The notes below the pieces were generated by a model, which worked only from the letters and a program-made list of their open reading frames with translations, was not told the DNA's origin and made no database searches. Below, in pieces: positions 17,224-25,855 of a DNA stretch of 48,477 nucleotides. Every line of letters begins with the position of its first letter. Within the stretch, counting starts at the first letter, position 1. The position numbers and the translations under genes are program-made. The DNA lies in NCBI GenBank assembly GCA_038880255.1, contig JAVZSA010000006.1, positions 1 through 48,477 on the forward strand. Reading direction: 5' to 3'. Source of the stretch: ARK-15 sp038880255 (GTDB lineage Archaea; Thermoplasmatota; Thermoplasmata; Thermoplasmatales; ARK-15).

Positions 17224-18058
17224 AATCAAGGAAATTACAATAAAGGCGTATGAAATAAGAAAGCTTGCTTTAAAAATGATATATAATGCACAGTCAGGGC
17301 ATCCTGGCGGGTCTCTTTCTTCAGCGGAGATTCTTGCTTCTCTTTATTTTAAAGTTCTTAGGTTGGATCCTAAAAACCCCAATTGGGAAGATAGAGATAG
17401 ATTTATACTGAGTAAGGGTCATGCATCTGCAGCTTATTATGCAGCACTTGCATTAAGAGGATTCTTTCCTTTGGAAGAATTATTTGAATTCAGAAAAATT
17501 AACTCTAGACTTCAGGGGCATCCCACAGTCCATGTACCGGGTGTTGATATGACCACAGGATCCTTAGGTCAGGGATTGAGTAATGCTATTGGTATGGCCA
17601 TAGCTGGGAAATTAGATGAAAAGGATTACACTGTTTATGTATTGATAGGTGATGGTGAAATGGATGAGGGTATAGTATGGGAAGCAGTATTGAATGCTCC
17701 CCATAGAAAGCTTGATAACTTGATCGTAATCCTTGATAGGAATAAATATCAATTGGATGGTGCCACTGAAAGTATATTAAAACTGGAACCAATTGAAGAT
17801 AAATTCAGGGCCTTTAATTGGGAAGTCTTTACAGTAGATGGTCATGATGTTGAACAAATTTTGAGGGCTATAGGAATGGCAAAGGAAAAAAATGGTAAAC
17901 CAAAAATTATTGTCGCAAATACTGTAAAAGGTAAAGGTGTTTCATTCATGGAAAACACACATGAATTCCATGGAAAGGCGCCAAATAAGGATCAGTTTGA
18001 GAAGGCAATCTCTGAACTTGAAACAATGGAAAGGAAAATTATGGAGGGAAATATATGA
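17213..18058 (+). CDS. Transketolase, N-terminal (TPP-binding) subunit
   Basis: First half of a split transketolase that moves two-carbon ketol units between sugar phosphates. The protein has 281 residues. The thiamine-diphosphate motif runs from IGDGEMDEG (Gly146-Asp147-Gly148) to Asn177 in LDRNKYQ. Substrate-site His residues lie in SGHPGGSL, SKGHASAAYY and GQGLSNAIG. It overlaps the upstream GNAT gene by 11 bp and its partner by 4 bp (ATGA). Split transketolases are usual in archaea. With transaldolase and RpiA in the same window it supports a non-oxidative pentose phosphate pathway. Confidence 0.95.
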   Translation: MNTEIKEITIKAYEIRKLALKMIYNAQSGHPGGSLSSAEILASLYFKVLRLDPKNPNWEDRDRFILSKGHASAAYYAALALRGFFPLEELFEFRKINSRLQGHPTVHVPGVDMTTGSLGQGLSNAIGMAIAGKLDEKDYTVYVLIGDGEMDEGIVWEAVLNAPHRKLDNLIVILDRNKYQLDGATESILKLEPIEDKFRAFNWEVFTVDGHDVEQILRAIGMAKEKNGKPKIIVANTVKGKGVSFMENTHEFHGKAPNKDQFEKAISELETMERKIMEGNI

Positions 18059-18978
18059 TGGAAAGTCAAAGACAGGCCTACGGTGAAACATTGGTAAAGA
18101 TAGGTAATGATAGAAGGATTGTGGTTTTAGATGGTGATCTTTCCTCATCTACACATACATCACTTTTTCAAAAAGTTTATCCTGATAGATTTTTCAATAT
18201 GGGAATCCAGGAACAAAATATTATTGGTGTGGCAGCAGGCCTTGCAATGTCTGGTAAAATACCATTTGCTAGTTCATTTGCAGTATTTATTGTTGGTAGG
18301 GCATATGATATTATAAGGCAAAGTGTAGCATATACAAATGCAAATGTAAAAATTGTTGCCACTCACGGAGGTATTACTGTGGGAGAGGATGGAGCAACAC
18401 ATCAAATGTTAGAAGATCTTGGTATAATGTGCGGATTACCAAATTTTTCAGTAATAGCCCCTGCAGATGCTCCTGAAACAAGGAAAGTTATTGAGAGAAT
18501 AGCTTATGAAAAGGGACCTTTTTATGTTAGACTTTCCAGGGAAAAGGTTCCCACTTTATTGAATAATTATGAATTTGAATTGGGCAGGGGGATAGTATTG
18601 AAGGAAGGAGATGACATAACAATAATATCAACTGGAATAATGTTGGGAAGAGTATTGGAGGCCTATGAGGAATTACAAAAATCTGGAATAAATGCCTCCA
18701 TAATACATATGCCTACGCTAAAACCAATAGATAGGGATTTGATATTAAAATATGCAAAAAGGACTGGTAAAATTATTACTGTTGAAGAACATACAATATT
18801 CAATGGTCTAGGTTCAAGGATAGCGGAAATAGTATCAGAACAAAATATTGCAAAGGTATACAGAATGGGGATAAACGATACATTTGGTGAAAGTGGTCCA
18901 GGTTGGGAACTTTTGGATAAATATGGGCTTAGCACAAAGGATATATTTAAAAAGGCAATTTCAATGGTGAGATCATGA
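18055..18978 (+). CDS. Transketolase, C-terminal (pyrimidine-binding) subunit
   Basis: Second half of transketolase, 307 residues. Catalytic Glu53 of MGIQEQNIIGVAAGLA activates the cofactor's aminopyrimidine. The pyrimidine domain is followed by the transketolase C-domain (from about residue 185), which includes TVEEHTIFNGLGS. The ATG at 18055 has GGAGGG 7 nt upstream and overlaps the tktN stop; an ATG at 18058 would drop one residue. The next gene, transaldolase, overlaps by ATGA. One operon thus carries the whole carbon-skeleton exchange module. Confidence 0.95.
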   Translation: MMESQRQAYGETLVKIGNDRRIVVLDGDLSSSTHTSLFQKVYPDRFFNMGIQEQNIIGVAAGLAMSGKIPFASSFAVFIVGRAYDIIRQSVAYTNANVKIVATHGGITVGEDGATHQMLEDLGIMCGLPNFSVIAPADAPETRKVIERIAYEKGPFYVRLSREKVPTLLNNYEFELGRGIVLKEGDDITIISTGIMLGRVLEAYEELQKSGINASIIHMPTLKPIDRDLILKYAKRTGKIITVEEHTIFNGLGSRIAEIVSEQNIAKVYRMGINDTFGESGPGWELLDKYGLSTKDIFKKAISMVRS

Positions 18979-19625
18979 AAATTTTTCTTGATACTGCAAA
19001 TATTGATGAAATAAGAAAAGCCTTGGAACTTGGTATACTTGATGGCGTTACTACAAATCCTACGCTAATTTCAAAGGAGGCTCATAGGGGAACATTCAAA
19101 GAAATAATAGAAAGAATTTTAAAGGAAGTTCCCGGGCCTGTGAGTGTTGAAGTAACATCTTTAAAACACGAAGAAATGGTGAAGGAAGCTGAGGAACTTG
19201 CATCATTGGGGAAAAATGCTGTTATTAAAGTTCCAATTTCGGCAGAAGGTCTAAAAACAATTAAAGTACTTTCGGGAAAAGGAATAAAAACGAACGCTAC
19301 TTTAATTTTCAATGGTAATCAGGGTTTATTGGCTGCAAAGGCAGGGGCGTCTTATGTATCACCATTTGTTGGTAGGCTGGATGATGTGGGTGAATACGGT
19401 ATTAGGGTAGTGGAAGACCTTAAAAAAATATTTACAAATTATGGTTATAGGACTGAAATTATTGTTGCTAGTGTGAGACATCCCATTCATGTGTATCAAG
19501 CTGCAATCATAGGTGCAGACATTGTAACCATGCCCTATCAAGTGCTAGAAAAAATGATAACTCATCCCAAAACAGATGAAGGTATCCAAAGGTTTCTTGA
19601 GGATTGGAAAAAGGTCAAACAATGA
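18975..19625 (+). CDS. tal: Transaldolase (short fructose-6-phosphate aldolase-like type)
   Basis: Class I aldolase moving a dihydroxyacetone unit between sugar phosphates. The 216 residues are typical of the compact TalC/MipB/Fsa subfamily. The N-terminus MKIFLDTANIDEI includes Asp6. The Schiff-base Lys85 is in AVIKVPISAEGLK, and the phosphate site is near SPFVGRLDD. It overlaps tktC by 4 bp upstream and its 3' end overlaps the convergent leuS by 11 bp. Sequence alone does not separate transaldolase from fructose-6-phosphate aldolase activity; the transketolase neighbours favour transaldolase. Confidence 0.93.
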   Translation: MKIFLDTANIDEIRKALELGILDGVTTNPTLISKEAHRGTFKEIIERILKEVPGPVSVEVTSLKHEEMVKEAEELASLGKNAVIKVPISAEGLKTIKVLSGKGIKTNATLIFNGNQGLLAAKAGASYVSPFVGRLDDVGEYGIRVVEDLKKIFTNYGYRTEIIVASVRHPIHVYQAAIIGADIVTMPYQVLEKMITHPKTDEGIQRFLEDWKKVKQ

Positions 19626-22398
19626 ATATGGAAGGCTTACAGGGTAATGCTAATCTTCTTTTATTTCCAGGATCTTCATCAGAATCTACAATTACTTTAC
19701 AATTTAATTCCCTTTCAAGATAGTTTTTTGATTCCTCTATAATTTCCCTTTCATTCTCTAAACAATCCTTATCAAATATTCTTTGTTTTATTATTTGTTT
19801 AAGCAAATTTATCTCAAATTCATCCTTAGCCTCCTTGAATGCCTTTTCCCTATCGTTTTTTACAAGTTTTGTTAAATCTCTTATCCTCTGATTAGCAGTA
19901 TATATGTATATTTTATTTGGGGTAATTCCCGAAACCTTTATGATATTTTTAATATCCTTAAGAATATTCTCAATATAATTTCTCTTTAACACAACATACA
20001 TCTCATCATGTTGAATTTTACTTTTCACTTCCTTTTTTAAAACATTTTCAATTTCTTCAGGCTTAGGGTATTTTTCGAGGCTAATGAAATTATCATGCCC
20101 AAGCCTATGCCAATACTCTTCTGCTATATGAGGTATTACTGGTGATAATGACCTGAGCCATATTTCCATTAATTTTGATATCAATATTTTTCTCTTCTCA
20201 ATGCCCTCCATTTTTTCATAATCTTTTATATCATTCAAAAAATTAAAGAAAATTTCTATTATTGCTTCTCTAAACCTATATTTTTCCATATTTTCTATAC
20301 AATTTTTTAATCTCATTTTGAAAACGGACAAGAGATAAATATCATTATCATTTAATTCAATATCTCTATTAATTCCAATTGATTCTTCCAATATTTGCTG
20401 AAATCTTTCCAATTTTTTACTTAGTGATTTGACTTCCACCTCTTTCCAGTCAAGCAATGTATCAAAATCAGCATTTGTAATTATATAAAGCCTAAAAAGA
20501 TCTGCAGAATATCTTTCTGTAATGATAGCTAAGGGGATCACATTACCTTTAGATTTTGACATTTTTGCCCCTTCACTTATGAGCATTCCAAGTACCATTA
20601 TACCATTAGGTAAATTTTTTTGATCGAATATAGCTGCATGATGAAATAGATAGAATGTAAAATGGTTGCTAAGATGCGCGATTGATGACACTCTTAGATC
20701 GACTGGATACCAATATTTGAATGATTCCCTAATATCATTATATTTTTCACATCCATCAAAATATTTTCCTAAAAATATATAGTCAAAAAATTTTTCATCC
20801 AATTCTTCTTGTTTAATTTTCTTCTCCCTAATTTTATCAATTATTGTGTAAAATGCAGGATATATTGTACTATCGGACAATGATTCTATGATCCATCCCT
20901 CTTCAAATGGGAACTTTGTTCCCAAACCTCTTTTCCTCACACATGGCCTCTCTCTTAACCAATCCACTGTATCATGGAATTGTTTTGCATAGGTAGGGGG
21001 ATAAAATTTCATCGAATCAATGAGTTCATGCGTCTTTTTCTTCCATTCAGGATTTGAGTAGTCTAGAAACCATTGTCCCTTAACAATCGCTACAATTACC
21101 TTATTCCCGGATCTAGTAACTGCCTTTCTTGAAGTCTCATAAAATTTAAATCCAATACCAAGAGAAATGATCCAATCCTTCACAGACTCTTTAATTTCCA
21201 TTACCCTTTTCCCTGAAAATTGTAAGGCATTTTCTCTCATTACCCCATTGTAAAATTCAATTTTATATATTTCCTCAGAAATTTGTTCAAGTTGTTTATC
21301 TGTTTGGTTTCTTATTCCATTTCTTTCAACAATATCTTTTGCAGGTAAATCTGAAAAATTGTTAACACTAATCACTGGTATGGGTTTTATTTTATTATTC
21401 CAAAAATTAATGTCTCTAAGAGCAATAAAATCATAGGGAGCATGGGCAGGAACAGATTTAACAAAACCGGTGGCATTATCTGTATCAACAAATTTGGCAG
21501 GTAATATTGGTATTTCCCTTCCATTAATTGGTTCTTTCACATATTTATATAAAAAATAACTGCCTTTATAGGTATCAACAATGGAAATATCGTACAATTG
21601 ATATCTTAATTTTTCATAAGCTTCCTTACTTACAAAAAAATATTGATCAAGATATTTGGCCTTTACATACTCCCCCTCAGGATTAACCCATATGTTTGTA
21701 ACGCCAAATATTGTTTCAGGTCTCAAAGTACCTGCTAAAATATAGCCATCTTCAAAATCGAATTTAATTGCCATATATTCCAATATTGATACTTTGTCAG
21801 TATCACCATCCTTTATATCATCCTCACCAACAGGATTTCCATCAACAATACTAAATGTAATAGGGTAATCCCCTTTTTTTAAATAACCCATTTCATATAA
21901 TTTTTTATATTGCCATATAACAAACTTATTGTAATAAGTTTCTGCAGTATGAAATTTTTTTCTCCAATCTATAGAGTATCCAATTGATTCAAAATCTTTT
22001 TGTATTTTTTCAGAAAAATATAATGCTATTTTTTCAGGATCTTTAAATTCTTCAATAATTTTATCGATCTTTTTCTCATCATTTTCATAAAGTTTAAGGT
22101 ATGATCTATAAAGATCAATCATTTCTTGATTACCATTTTTTATTGAATCTGCAATTGCAAGTATTGGTGTACCTGTAACGTGAAATGCCATTGGGAAAAG
22201 AACATTATAACCTTCCATTCTTTTAAATCTTGCAATAACATCACCATAGGTATAGGCTCTACCATGGCCTATATGAAGAGGTCCATTTGCATAGGGATAT
22301 GGTACAGTAATGAAAAATTTATCCCCTTTTTTTTCGGGTTCAAATATATGATTTTCTTTCCAAAGTGTTTGCCATTTTTTTTCAATAGTGGTATTCAT
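19615..22398 (-). CDS. leuS: Leucyl-tRNA synthetase, archaeal type
   Basis: Class I synthetase charging tRNA-Leu. The protein has 927 residues, as usual for archaeal/eukaryal LeuRS. HIGH is at 42-45 (GPLHIGHGRAYTYGD), the CP1 editing domain covers roughly 165-450 (TLRPETIFGVTNIW and the conserved Asp-rich loop), and KMSKSKGNV is at about residue 611. The anticodon-binding and C-terminal archaeal domains follow. The ATG at 22398 is preferred to an in-frame start 26 residues earlier because the family begins there (IEKKWQTLW) and an AT-rich TATA-like element lies 22-34 nt upstream. The tRNA-Leu gene lies 1.7 kb to the right. Confidence 0.96.
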   Translation of the reverse strand: MNTTIEKKWQTLWKENHIFEPEKKGDKFFITVPYPYANGPLHIGHGRAYTYGDVIARFKRMEGYNVLFPMAFHVTGTPILAIADSIKNGNQEMIDLYRSYLKLYENDEKKIDKIIEEFKDPEKIALYFSEKIQKDFESIGYSIDWRKKFHTAETYYNKFVIWQYKKLYEMGYLKKGDYPITFSIVDGNPVGEDDIKDGDTDKVSILEYMAIKFDFEDGYILAGTLRPETIFGVTNIWVNPEGEYVKAKYLDQYFFVSKEAYEKLRYQLYDISIVDTYKGSYFLYKYVKEPINGREIPILPAKFVDTDNATGFVKSVPAHAPYDFIALRDINFWNNKIKPIPVISVNNFSDLPAKDIVERNGIRNQTDKQLEQISEEIYKIEFYNGVMRENALQFSGKRVMEIKESVKDWIISLGIGFKFYETSRKAVTRSGNKVIVAIVKGQWFLDYSNPEWKKKTHELIDSMKFYPPTYAKQFHDTVDWLRERPCVRKRGLGTKFPFEEGWIIESLSDSTIYPAFYTIIDKIREKKIKQEELDEKFFDYIFLGKYFDGCEKYNDIRESFKYWYPVDLRVSSIAHLSNHFTFYLFHHAAIFDQKNLPNGIMVLGMLISEGAKMSKSKGNVIPLAIITERYSADLFRLYIITNADFDTLLDWKEVEVKSLSKKLERFQQILEESIGINRDIELNDNDIYLLSVFKMRLKNCIENMEKYRFREAIIEIFFNFLNDIKDYEKMEGIEKRKILISKLMEIWLRSLSPVIPHIAEEYWHRLGHDNFISLEKYPKPEEIENVLKKEVKSKIQHDEMYVVLKRNYIENILKDIKNIIKVSGITPNKIYIYTANQRIRDLTKLVKNDREKAFKEAKDEFEINLLKQIIKQRIFDKDCLENEREIIEESKNYLERELNCKVIVDSDEDPGNKRRLALPCKPSIFIV

Positions 22399-22419
22399 TA
22401 CCAAATTATATTGCTCTTT

Positions 22420-22434
22420 CAAATAAATATTTTT
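22420..22434. promoter_or_regulatory. Shared TATA-like element between leuS and a radical SAM gene
   Basis: AAATAAATATTT (22421-22432) is nearly symmetrical. Its centre is about 29 nt from the leuS ATG and about 26 nt from the ATG at 22453, so one element could serve both directions. No second TATA candidate with good spacing was seen for either gene. Confidence 0.4.
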
Positions 22435-22452
22435 CTTTAGAAAAAATAAAAT

Positions 22453-23424
22453 ATGTTCATAAAATTTATACAGCATATGAATAGAAATTTAAGAGCTTTG
22501 GATTGGTTTTTAAAAACTTTAACTAATAAGGATTATGAAAGGCCTGTTTATGGATCATATAAACTTCTTCATGAATGCAATTTAAGATGCCCATTTTGTA
22601 ATGTTTGGAAAACACCCATGAAATCGTTGGACACTAAGGGTGCATTTAAGGTAATAGATAGACTTTCTGATTCAACTGTTACAGTACTATCATTGGAGGG
22701 AGGCGAACCACTTTTAAGAAAGGACCTTTTAGATATAATAAAGCATGCATATGAGAGATCCTTTTATCTTTTCTTTACAACAAATGGAATTTTATTACCA
22801 AAGGCCCCAATCAATGAATTTGCAAAATATTTGGATTTTGTTCACATTTCAATAGATGAAGGTCATAACAATGTATATCTTCTGGATGATCTTAAAAAAT
22901 ATGTAGACCTTGGGCTTAAAATTACTGTTCAAACTGTGGTAACAAAAAATGATATACAATTTTTGAGGGACAAAGTTTTAAAGGTAAAAGAGGCTGGGGC
23001 AAGAATATTAATCATGCCTGCAGTACATTTTGATGATGTACCAGACCTATCTCCAGATAGAAAAATTATGCATGATGTATTAGTGGAATTAAAAAAAGAA
23101 TTTGGCGGAACAATAGTGACAAGCAGGGCATTCATTGATGCTTTGCAAAACCATTATACTTGCCATTCCTACGGTCTATCAATAGAGTCCAATGGTGATG
23201 TAATATACCCCTGTAGTGTTATTGGAATGAGAATAGGTAACTTAATTGAAAACGATTTAGAATATATATTATCATCCAATGAAGCCGAAAAGGGCAGAGA
23301 AATGATGAAATCATGCAAAAGGGAATGTTTTCTTTATCTTCATGCGGAAACATCAAATTTTATGAAACCAAGAAATCTTGCAAATTTTCTTATGGATACT
23401 GTTGAGGGATATTTTCTGAAATAA
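22453..23424 (+). CDS. Radical SAM protein with C-terminal auxiliary Cys cluster, function unassigned
   Basis: 323 residues. The radical-SAM cluster is Cys42-x3-Cys46-x2-Cys49 (CNLRCPFC), the SAM-binding motif is SLEGGEPLL, and the barrel continues through SIDEGHNN. Four C-terminal cysteines, Cys237, Cys254, Cys288 and Cys292, could hold an extra 4Fe-4S cluster as in SPASM/twitch or HpnH-like enzymes. No family-specific motif lets me name the substrate. It is divergent from leuS with a 54-bp gap, and convergent with alaX, overlapping its 3' end by 35 bp. An alternative start at 22477 would drop eight residues. Confidence 0.82.
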   Translation: MFIKFIQHMNRNLRALDWFLKTLTNKDYERPVYGSYKLLHECNLRCPFCNVWKTPMKSLDTKGAFKVIDRLSDSTVTVLSLEGGEPLLRKDLLDIIKHAYERSFYLFFTTNGILLPKAPINEFAKYLDFVHISIDEGHNNVYLLDDLKKYVDLGLKITVQTVVTKNDIQFLRDKVLKVKEAGARILIMPAVHFDDVPDLSPDRKIMHDVLVELKKEFGGTIVTSRAFIDALQNHYTCHSYGLSIESNGDVIYPCSVIGMRIGNLIENDLEYILSSNEAEKGREMMKSCKRECFLYLHAETSNFMKPRNLANFLMDTVEGYFLK

Positions 23425-24058
23425 TACTTGTTTCAATCCTCTCTCTTCCTTTTCCAGGCTTTTTCCCCTTTTTAATGGTTACCTTTCCAATTTCTCCAGT
23501 TCTCTTTACATGCATACCTGCACATTTAGTTTTTATTTCCCCGCATTTCCAATGTCTTATACCATACTCATCAAACCATATGATTATTTCCCTATCCTCT
23601 GAAATGAATGAATTTACCATTTTTTCAATATTTTTTATTTCCTCATCATTAAAGGGGCGATCTGTTAAATAATCCTGTCTATCCTTCCATTCATCCACCA
23701 TTCCTGATGTGTAGGGTTTAACATTTGGAAAATTTTTTAAAATAAAGTATTCAACAATGTGTGATGCAGAGTGATGCTTCATTATCCTATACCTTCTTTC
23801 CCAATCTATTTTACATTGTACTTCCTTACCCACATAAAATGAGGAAATATCCTCCATTTCATGGTATATGGTATCATCCCTTTTAATAGTATTTAAAACA
23901 TCAATAGAATCTATTGTTCCAACGTCACCCACTTCTCCACCACCCTGAGGATAAAATGCTGTCCTATCCAATATAATATATTTATCCTCTATTCCAACAA
24001 CAGTAGCCTTAAATTCTCTAATATAAGAATTTTCCCAATAAAGTTTTTCTGTAAACAT
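23390..24058 (-). CDS. alaX: Freestanding alanyl-tRNA editing protein AlaX
   Basis: Hydrolyses mischarged Ser-tRNA(Ala) or Gly-tRNA(Ala). The protein has about 222 residues, the AlaX-M size with an N-terminal glycine-rich-type domain (FYPQGGGEVGDVG). The zinc site is HxxxH in KHHSASHIVE and CxxxH in KCAGMHVKR, the four ligands of AlaX/AlaRS editing domains. The start is MM: the ATG at 24058 is preferred because the A of the other ATG (24061) is the discriminator base of the adjoining tRNA-Leu. There is no room for a separate promoter, so it must be cotranscribed with that tRNA or read from a promoter inside it. Confidence 0.92.
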   Translation of the reverse strand: MFTEKLYWENSYIREFKATVVGIEDKYIILDRTAFYPQGGGEVGDVGTIDSIDVLNTIKRDDTIYHEMEDISSFYVGKEVQCKIDWERRYRIMKHHSASHIVEYFILKNFPNVKPYTSGMVDEWKDRQDYLTDRPFNDEEIKNIEKMVNSFISEDREIIIWFDEYGIRHWKCGEIKTKCAGMHVKRTGEIGKVTIKKGKKPGKGRERIETSIISENIPQQYP

Positions 24059-24060
24059 CA

Positions 24061-24144
24061 TGCGGAGGGCCGGATTTGAACCGGCGAACCACTACGGACG
24101 AGACCCTGAATCTCGCACCTTTGACCAGGCTCGGTAACCTCCGC
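24061..24144 (-). tRNA. tRNA-Leu, anticodon CAG
   Basis: An 84-nt class II tRNA on the minus strand. The acceptor stem GCGGAGG/CCTCCGC is perfect, with discriminator A (24061). The anticodon stem CGAGA/TCTCG closes loop TTCAGGG, giving anticodon CAG for CUG codons. A long variable arm follows, then a T-stem GCCGG/CCGGC closing TTCAAAT. No intron and no encoded CCA. A TATA-like CTTAAATATTAT (around 24170) is 26 nt upstream. The 3' end runs straight into the alaX start codon. Confidence 0.95.
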
Positions 24145-24161
24145 CTTATTTTGATTAAAAT

Positions 24162-24176
24162 TCTATAATATTTAAG
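24162..24176 (-). promoter_or_regulatory. TATA element of tRNA-Leu (and alaX)
   Basis: On the minus strand, TTAAATATTATAG is centred near 24170, about 26 nt before the tRNA-Leu 5' end at 24144. It is the only clear promoter that could also serve alaX. Confidence 0.5.
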
Positions 24177-24184
24177 AATTATGT

Positions 24185-24238
24185 TAAATTATAAAAAAAT
24201 AAAAATAATAAAAATAAAATTTTGTATAAGAAAAATAA
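24185..24238 (-). terminator. U-rich terminator region after the CBS/HTH gene
   Basis: Reading leftward past the stop at 24241, the transcript would contain several U runs of four to seven residues separated by single A or short A/U stretches. Archaeal RNA polymerase terminates on such U tracts without a hairpin. No stem-loop is seen. Confidence 0.45.
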
Positions 24239-24240
24239 TT

Positions 24241-24804
24241 TTAGAATATTTTAAGCAGGTCACTTTTAGTTATAATACCTGTGACTTTTCCCATACTTGT
24301 TACAAGTACTGCTTGATAATTTTTGAGTAAATATGAAACTATCTTTATAGGTGTATTCTCAGATACCTGGGGGAATGGTTCATCCATAAAGTCTCTAACT
24401 TTATATTTTTTCAATTCGTTAGAAGATATTCCATTAGCAATTTTTTGGCCTATTTTTGAATCTGTTATACTTCCAATTAATCTACCATTCTCCAATACAG
24501 GTAATTGGGAATATCCTTTTTCAAGTAGAATACGCATTGCTTTTTCAAGTGGATCTTCAGCTTCCACAAAAATAATATTCTTTGTCATTATGTCGGAGGC
24601 CTTAATCTCTTTACCTTCCATTTTACTAATTTGTTCATCTAATATTGAAAAAATCCTTTTTACATTTTCATAGGTAGGATTAAGATCACCACTTTCTATT
24701 CTAGCTATATAAGACTGACTAAGTCCTGTTAAATTTGCCAACTCCTTTTGTGTTATGTTGGCTTTTTTTCTCAATTTCTTTATGTCCTTTATATCTGGAA
24801 GCAT
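24241..24804 (-). CDS. HTH (XRE-type) transcription regulator with two CBS domains
   Basis: 187 residues. An N-terminal XRE/Cro-type helix-turn-helix covers about 1-62 (KKANITQKELANLTGLSQSY then IARIESGDLNPTYENVKRIF). A CBS pair follows at about 70-187 (DIMTKNIIFVEAEDPLEKAM; a second copy starts KVRDFMDEPFPQVSENTP). CBS pairs bind adenine nucleotides, so this probably links DNA binding to energy or SAM state. This architecture is known and conserved in euryarchaea. The start at 24804 is chosen because the family begins MLPDIKDIKKLRKK and GATTTAAATATTG lies 24-34 nt upstream, giving a leaderless mRNA. The target genes are unknown. Confidence 0.88.
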   Translation of the reverse strand: MLPDIKDIKKLRKKANITQKELANLTGLSQSYIARIESGDLNPTYENVKRIFSILDEQISKMEGKEIKASDIMTKNIIFVEAEDPLEKAMRILLEKGYSQLPVLENGRLIGSITDSKIGQKIANGISSNELKKYKVRDFMDEPFPQVSENTPIKIVSYLLKNYQAVLVTSMGKVTGIITKSDLLKIF

Positions 24805-24877
24805 ATAAATTCCTTTAAAACTCTTCAATATTTAAATCTTCATAAAATTTTTAAATGAGATAATAAATATACCTTTT

Positions 24878-24950
24878 AGCCCCGTGGTGTAGCGGTCAAG
24901 CATGCGGGACTTTGGATCCTGCGACGGCAGTTCGAATCTGCCCGGGGCTG
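24878..24950 (+). tRNA. tRNA-Gln, anticodon TTG
   Basis: 73 nt including the discriminator. The acceptor stem AGCCCCG/CGGGGCT is perfect, with discriminator G. The anticodon stem CGGGA/TCCTG (one G-U) closes loop CTTTGGA, giving anticodon TTG for CAA/CAG. The T-stem is GGCAG/CTGCC with loop TTCGAAT. No CCA is encoded. AAATTTTTAAATG (24845-24857) lies 27 nt upstream as the likely TATA box. The 3' end directly abuts the stop codon of the convergent membrane-protein gene. Confidence 0.95.
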
Positions 24951-25490
24951 CTATTTTCTAAAAGATAAAAATGAAATTATATATGCGATATCAACAATAA
25001 CAATACCAAAGGTCTCGGTTTCTGCAACAGATTGCCAAGGAACTAAATAAGCGATTAAAGGAGAGATCAATGAAATTGAAAGTAGTGTAAAGCCTAGAAT
25101 CTTCTTTTTTAAAAAAATTAATGCAAAAGAAAGGGTAACAAATGAAATTAAAGATTGTATAAAAAACCAACTAGAAACAAATGTATGAGGTCTTGTTCCG
25201 CTGTGATAAATCCCAATCAATGCAAGAAATATCCCTGAAATAAATAAAAATGAATAAGCTATTGTTTCAATTTTGTTTCTAGACAATATTATTGAATATA
25301 TGGAATAAACCATTATAATTATTCCTGTAAAGACCATACCAAGTATATTATACACAAAGGGTAAATTTGCTTGAGTTCCACCTAAAGAACTAAAAGCATC
25401 ACTCTGATAAATGAACCAAGGATTAATTGCCATTGATATTAATATTATTGACCAAGAATAAATTATTGCAAATATAGGTAAGAATTTCAT
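24951..25490 (-). CDS. DUF998-like membrane protein
   Basis: 179 residues with about six hydrophobic segments spread over the whole length, so an integral membrane protein. The segment AINPWFIYQSDAFSSLGGT after the first helix, and GIYHSGTRPHTFVSSWFF between the third and fourth, are the sort of conserved loops found in the DUF998 family; function unknown. The ATG at 25490 lies 30 nt after the 3' end of the RNase P RNA on the same strand, and its stop abuts tRNA-Gln. Cotranscription with rnpB is possible. Confidence 0.75.
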   Translation of the reverse strand: MKFLPIFAIIYSWSIILISMAINPWFIYQSDAFSSLGGTQANLPFVYNILGMVFTGIIIMVYSIYSIILSRNKIETIAYSFLFISGIFLALIGIYHSGTRPHTFVSSWFFIQSLISFVTLSFALIFLKKKILGFTLLSISLISPLIAYLVPWQSVAETETFGIVIVDIAYIISFLSFRK

Positions 25491-25520
25491 AATTTAATAT
25501 CCTTTTGATTATTAAAAATT

Positions 25521-25837
25521 TTGAGGTAAAGTGCCCATAGTAAGCCCCTTTCTGTTTCAGGCAACATTTGACTAATGCGCCCTACCCGATGGTCAAGAAC
25601 CTATCACACCATCTGTTTGGGCTTGCTCACCTGGGGTTGGCCGTTTCAACATATTTCAAGGAACGTCATCCTCAAAGGAATCATCCTTATCCCTTGAACT
25701 GTGTCGTTTCTGTTCCATAGCCATCCCTCTCGGGATCCTGTTTTGCAACAGGCCAGGCTGTTCGTGAGAGGGGACTTTCCTCATCGAAAACCCTTTTGGG
25801 TTTTCAACGTCAGTTGCCCTTGGGCTCTTTACCTCAA
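25521..25837 (-). ncRNA. rnpB: RNase P RNA (archaeal type)
   Basis: Catalytic RNA that trims tRNA 5' leaders. The ends pair as an 11-bp P1 helix: TTGAGGTAAAG (25521-25531) against CTTTACCTCAA (25827-25837). The minus strand has the conserved CR-I block GAGGAAAGTCCCCTC, an ACAGAAA block, and a 3' CR-V-like segment CAGAAAGGGGCTTA before the closing helix. The length of about 317 nt is typical. The exact ends are inferred from P1. The gene lies between the S9 peptidase stop (21 nt away) and the DUF998 start (30 nt). Confidence 0.93.
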
Positions 25838-25855
25838 TAATAAATTATTTCCTCT

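Noticed and set aside
22399..22476. Upstream start adding 26 residues to LeuRS
   Set aside because: The extension is Lys/Phe/Leu-rich, unlike any LeuRS N-terminus, and would overlap the promoter and the start of the divergent gene.
24185..24238. A-rich repeated stretch as a CRISPR leader or tandem repeat
   Set aside because: The units are irregular A/T runs with no spacer structure; a U-rich terminator explains them.
24061..24950. tRNA genes as attachment sites of an integrated element
   Set aside because: No integrase, no repeated tRNA 3' fragment and only housekeeping genes nearby.
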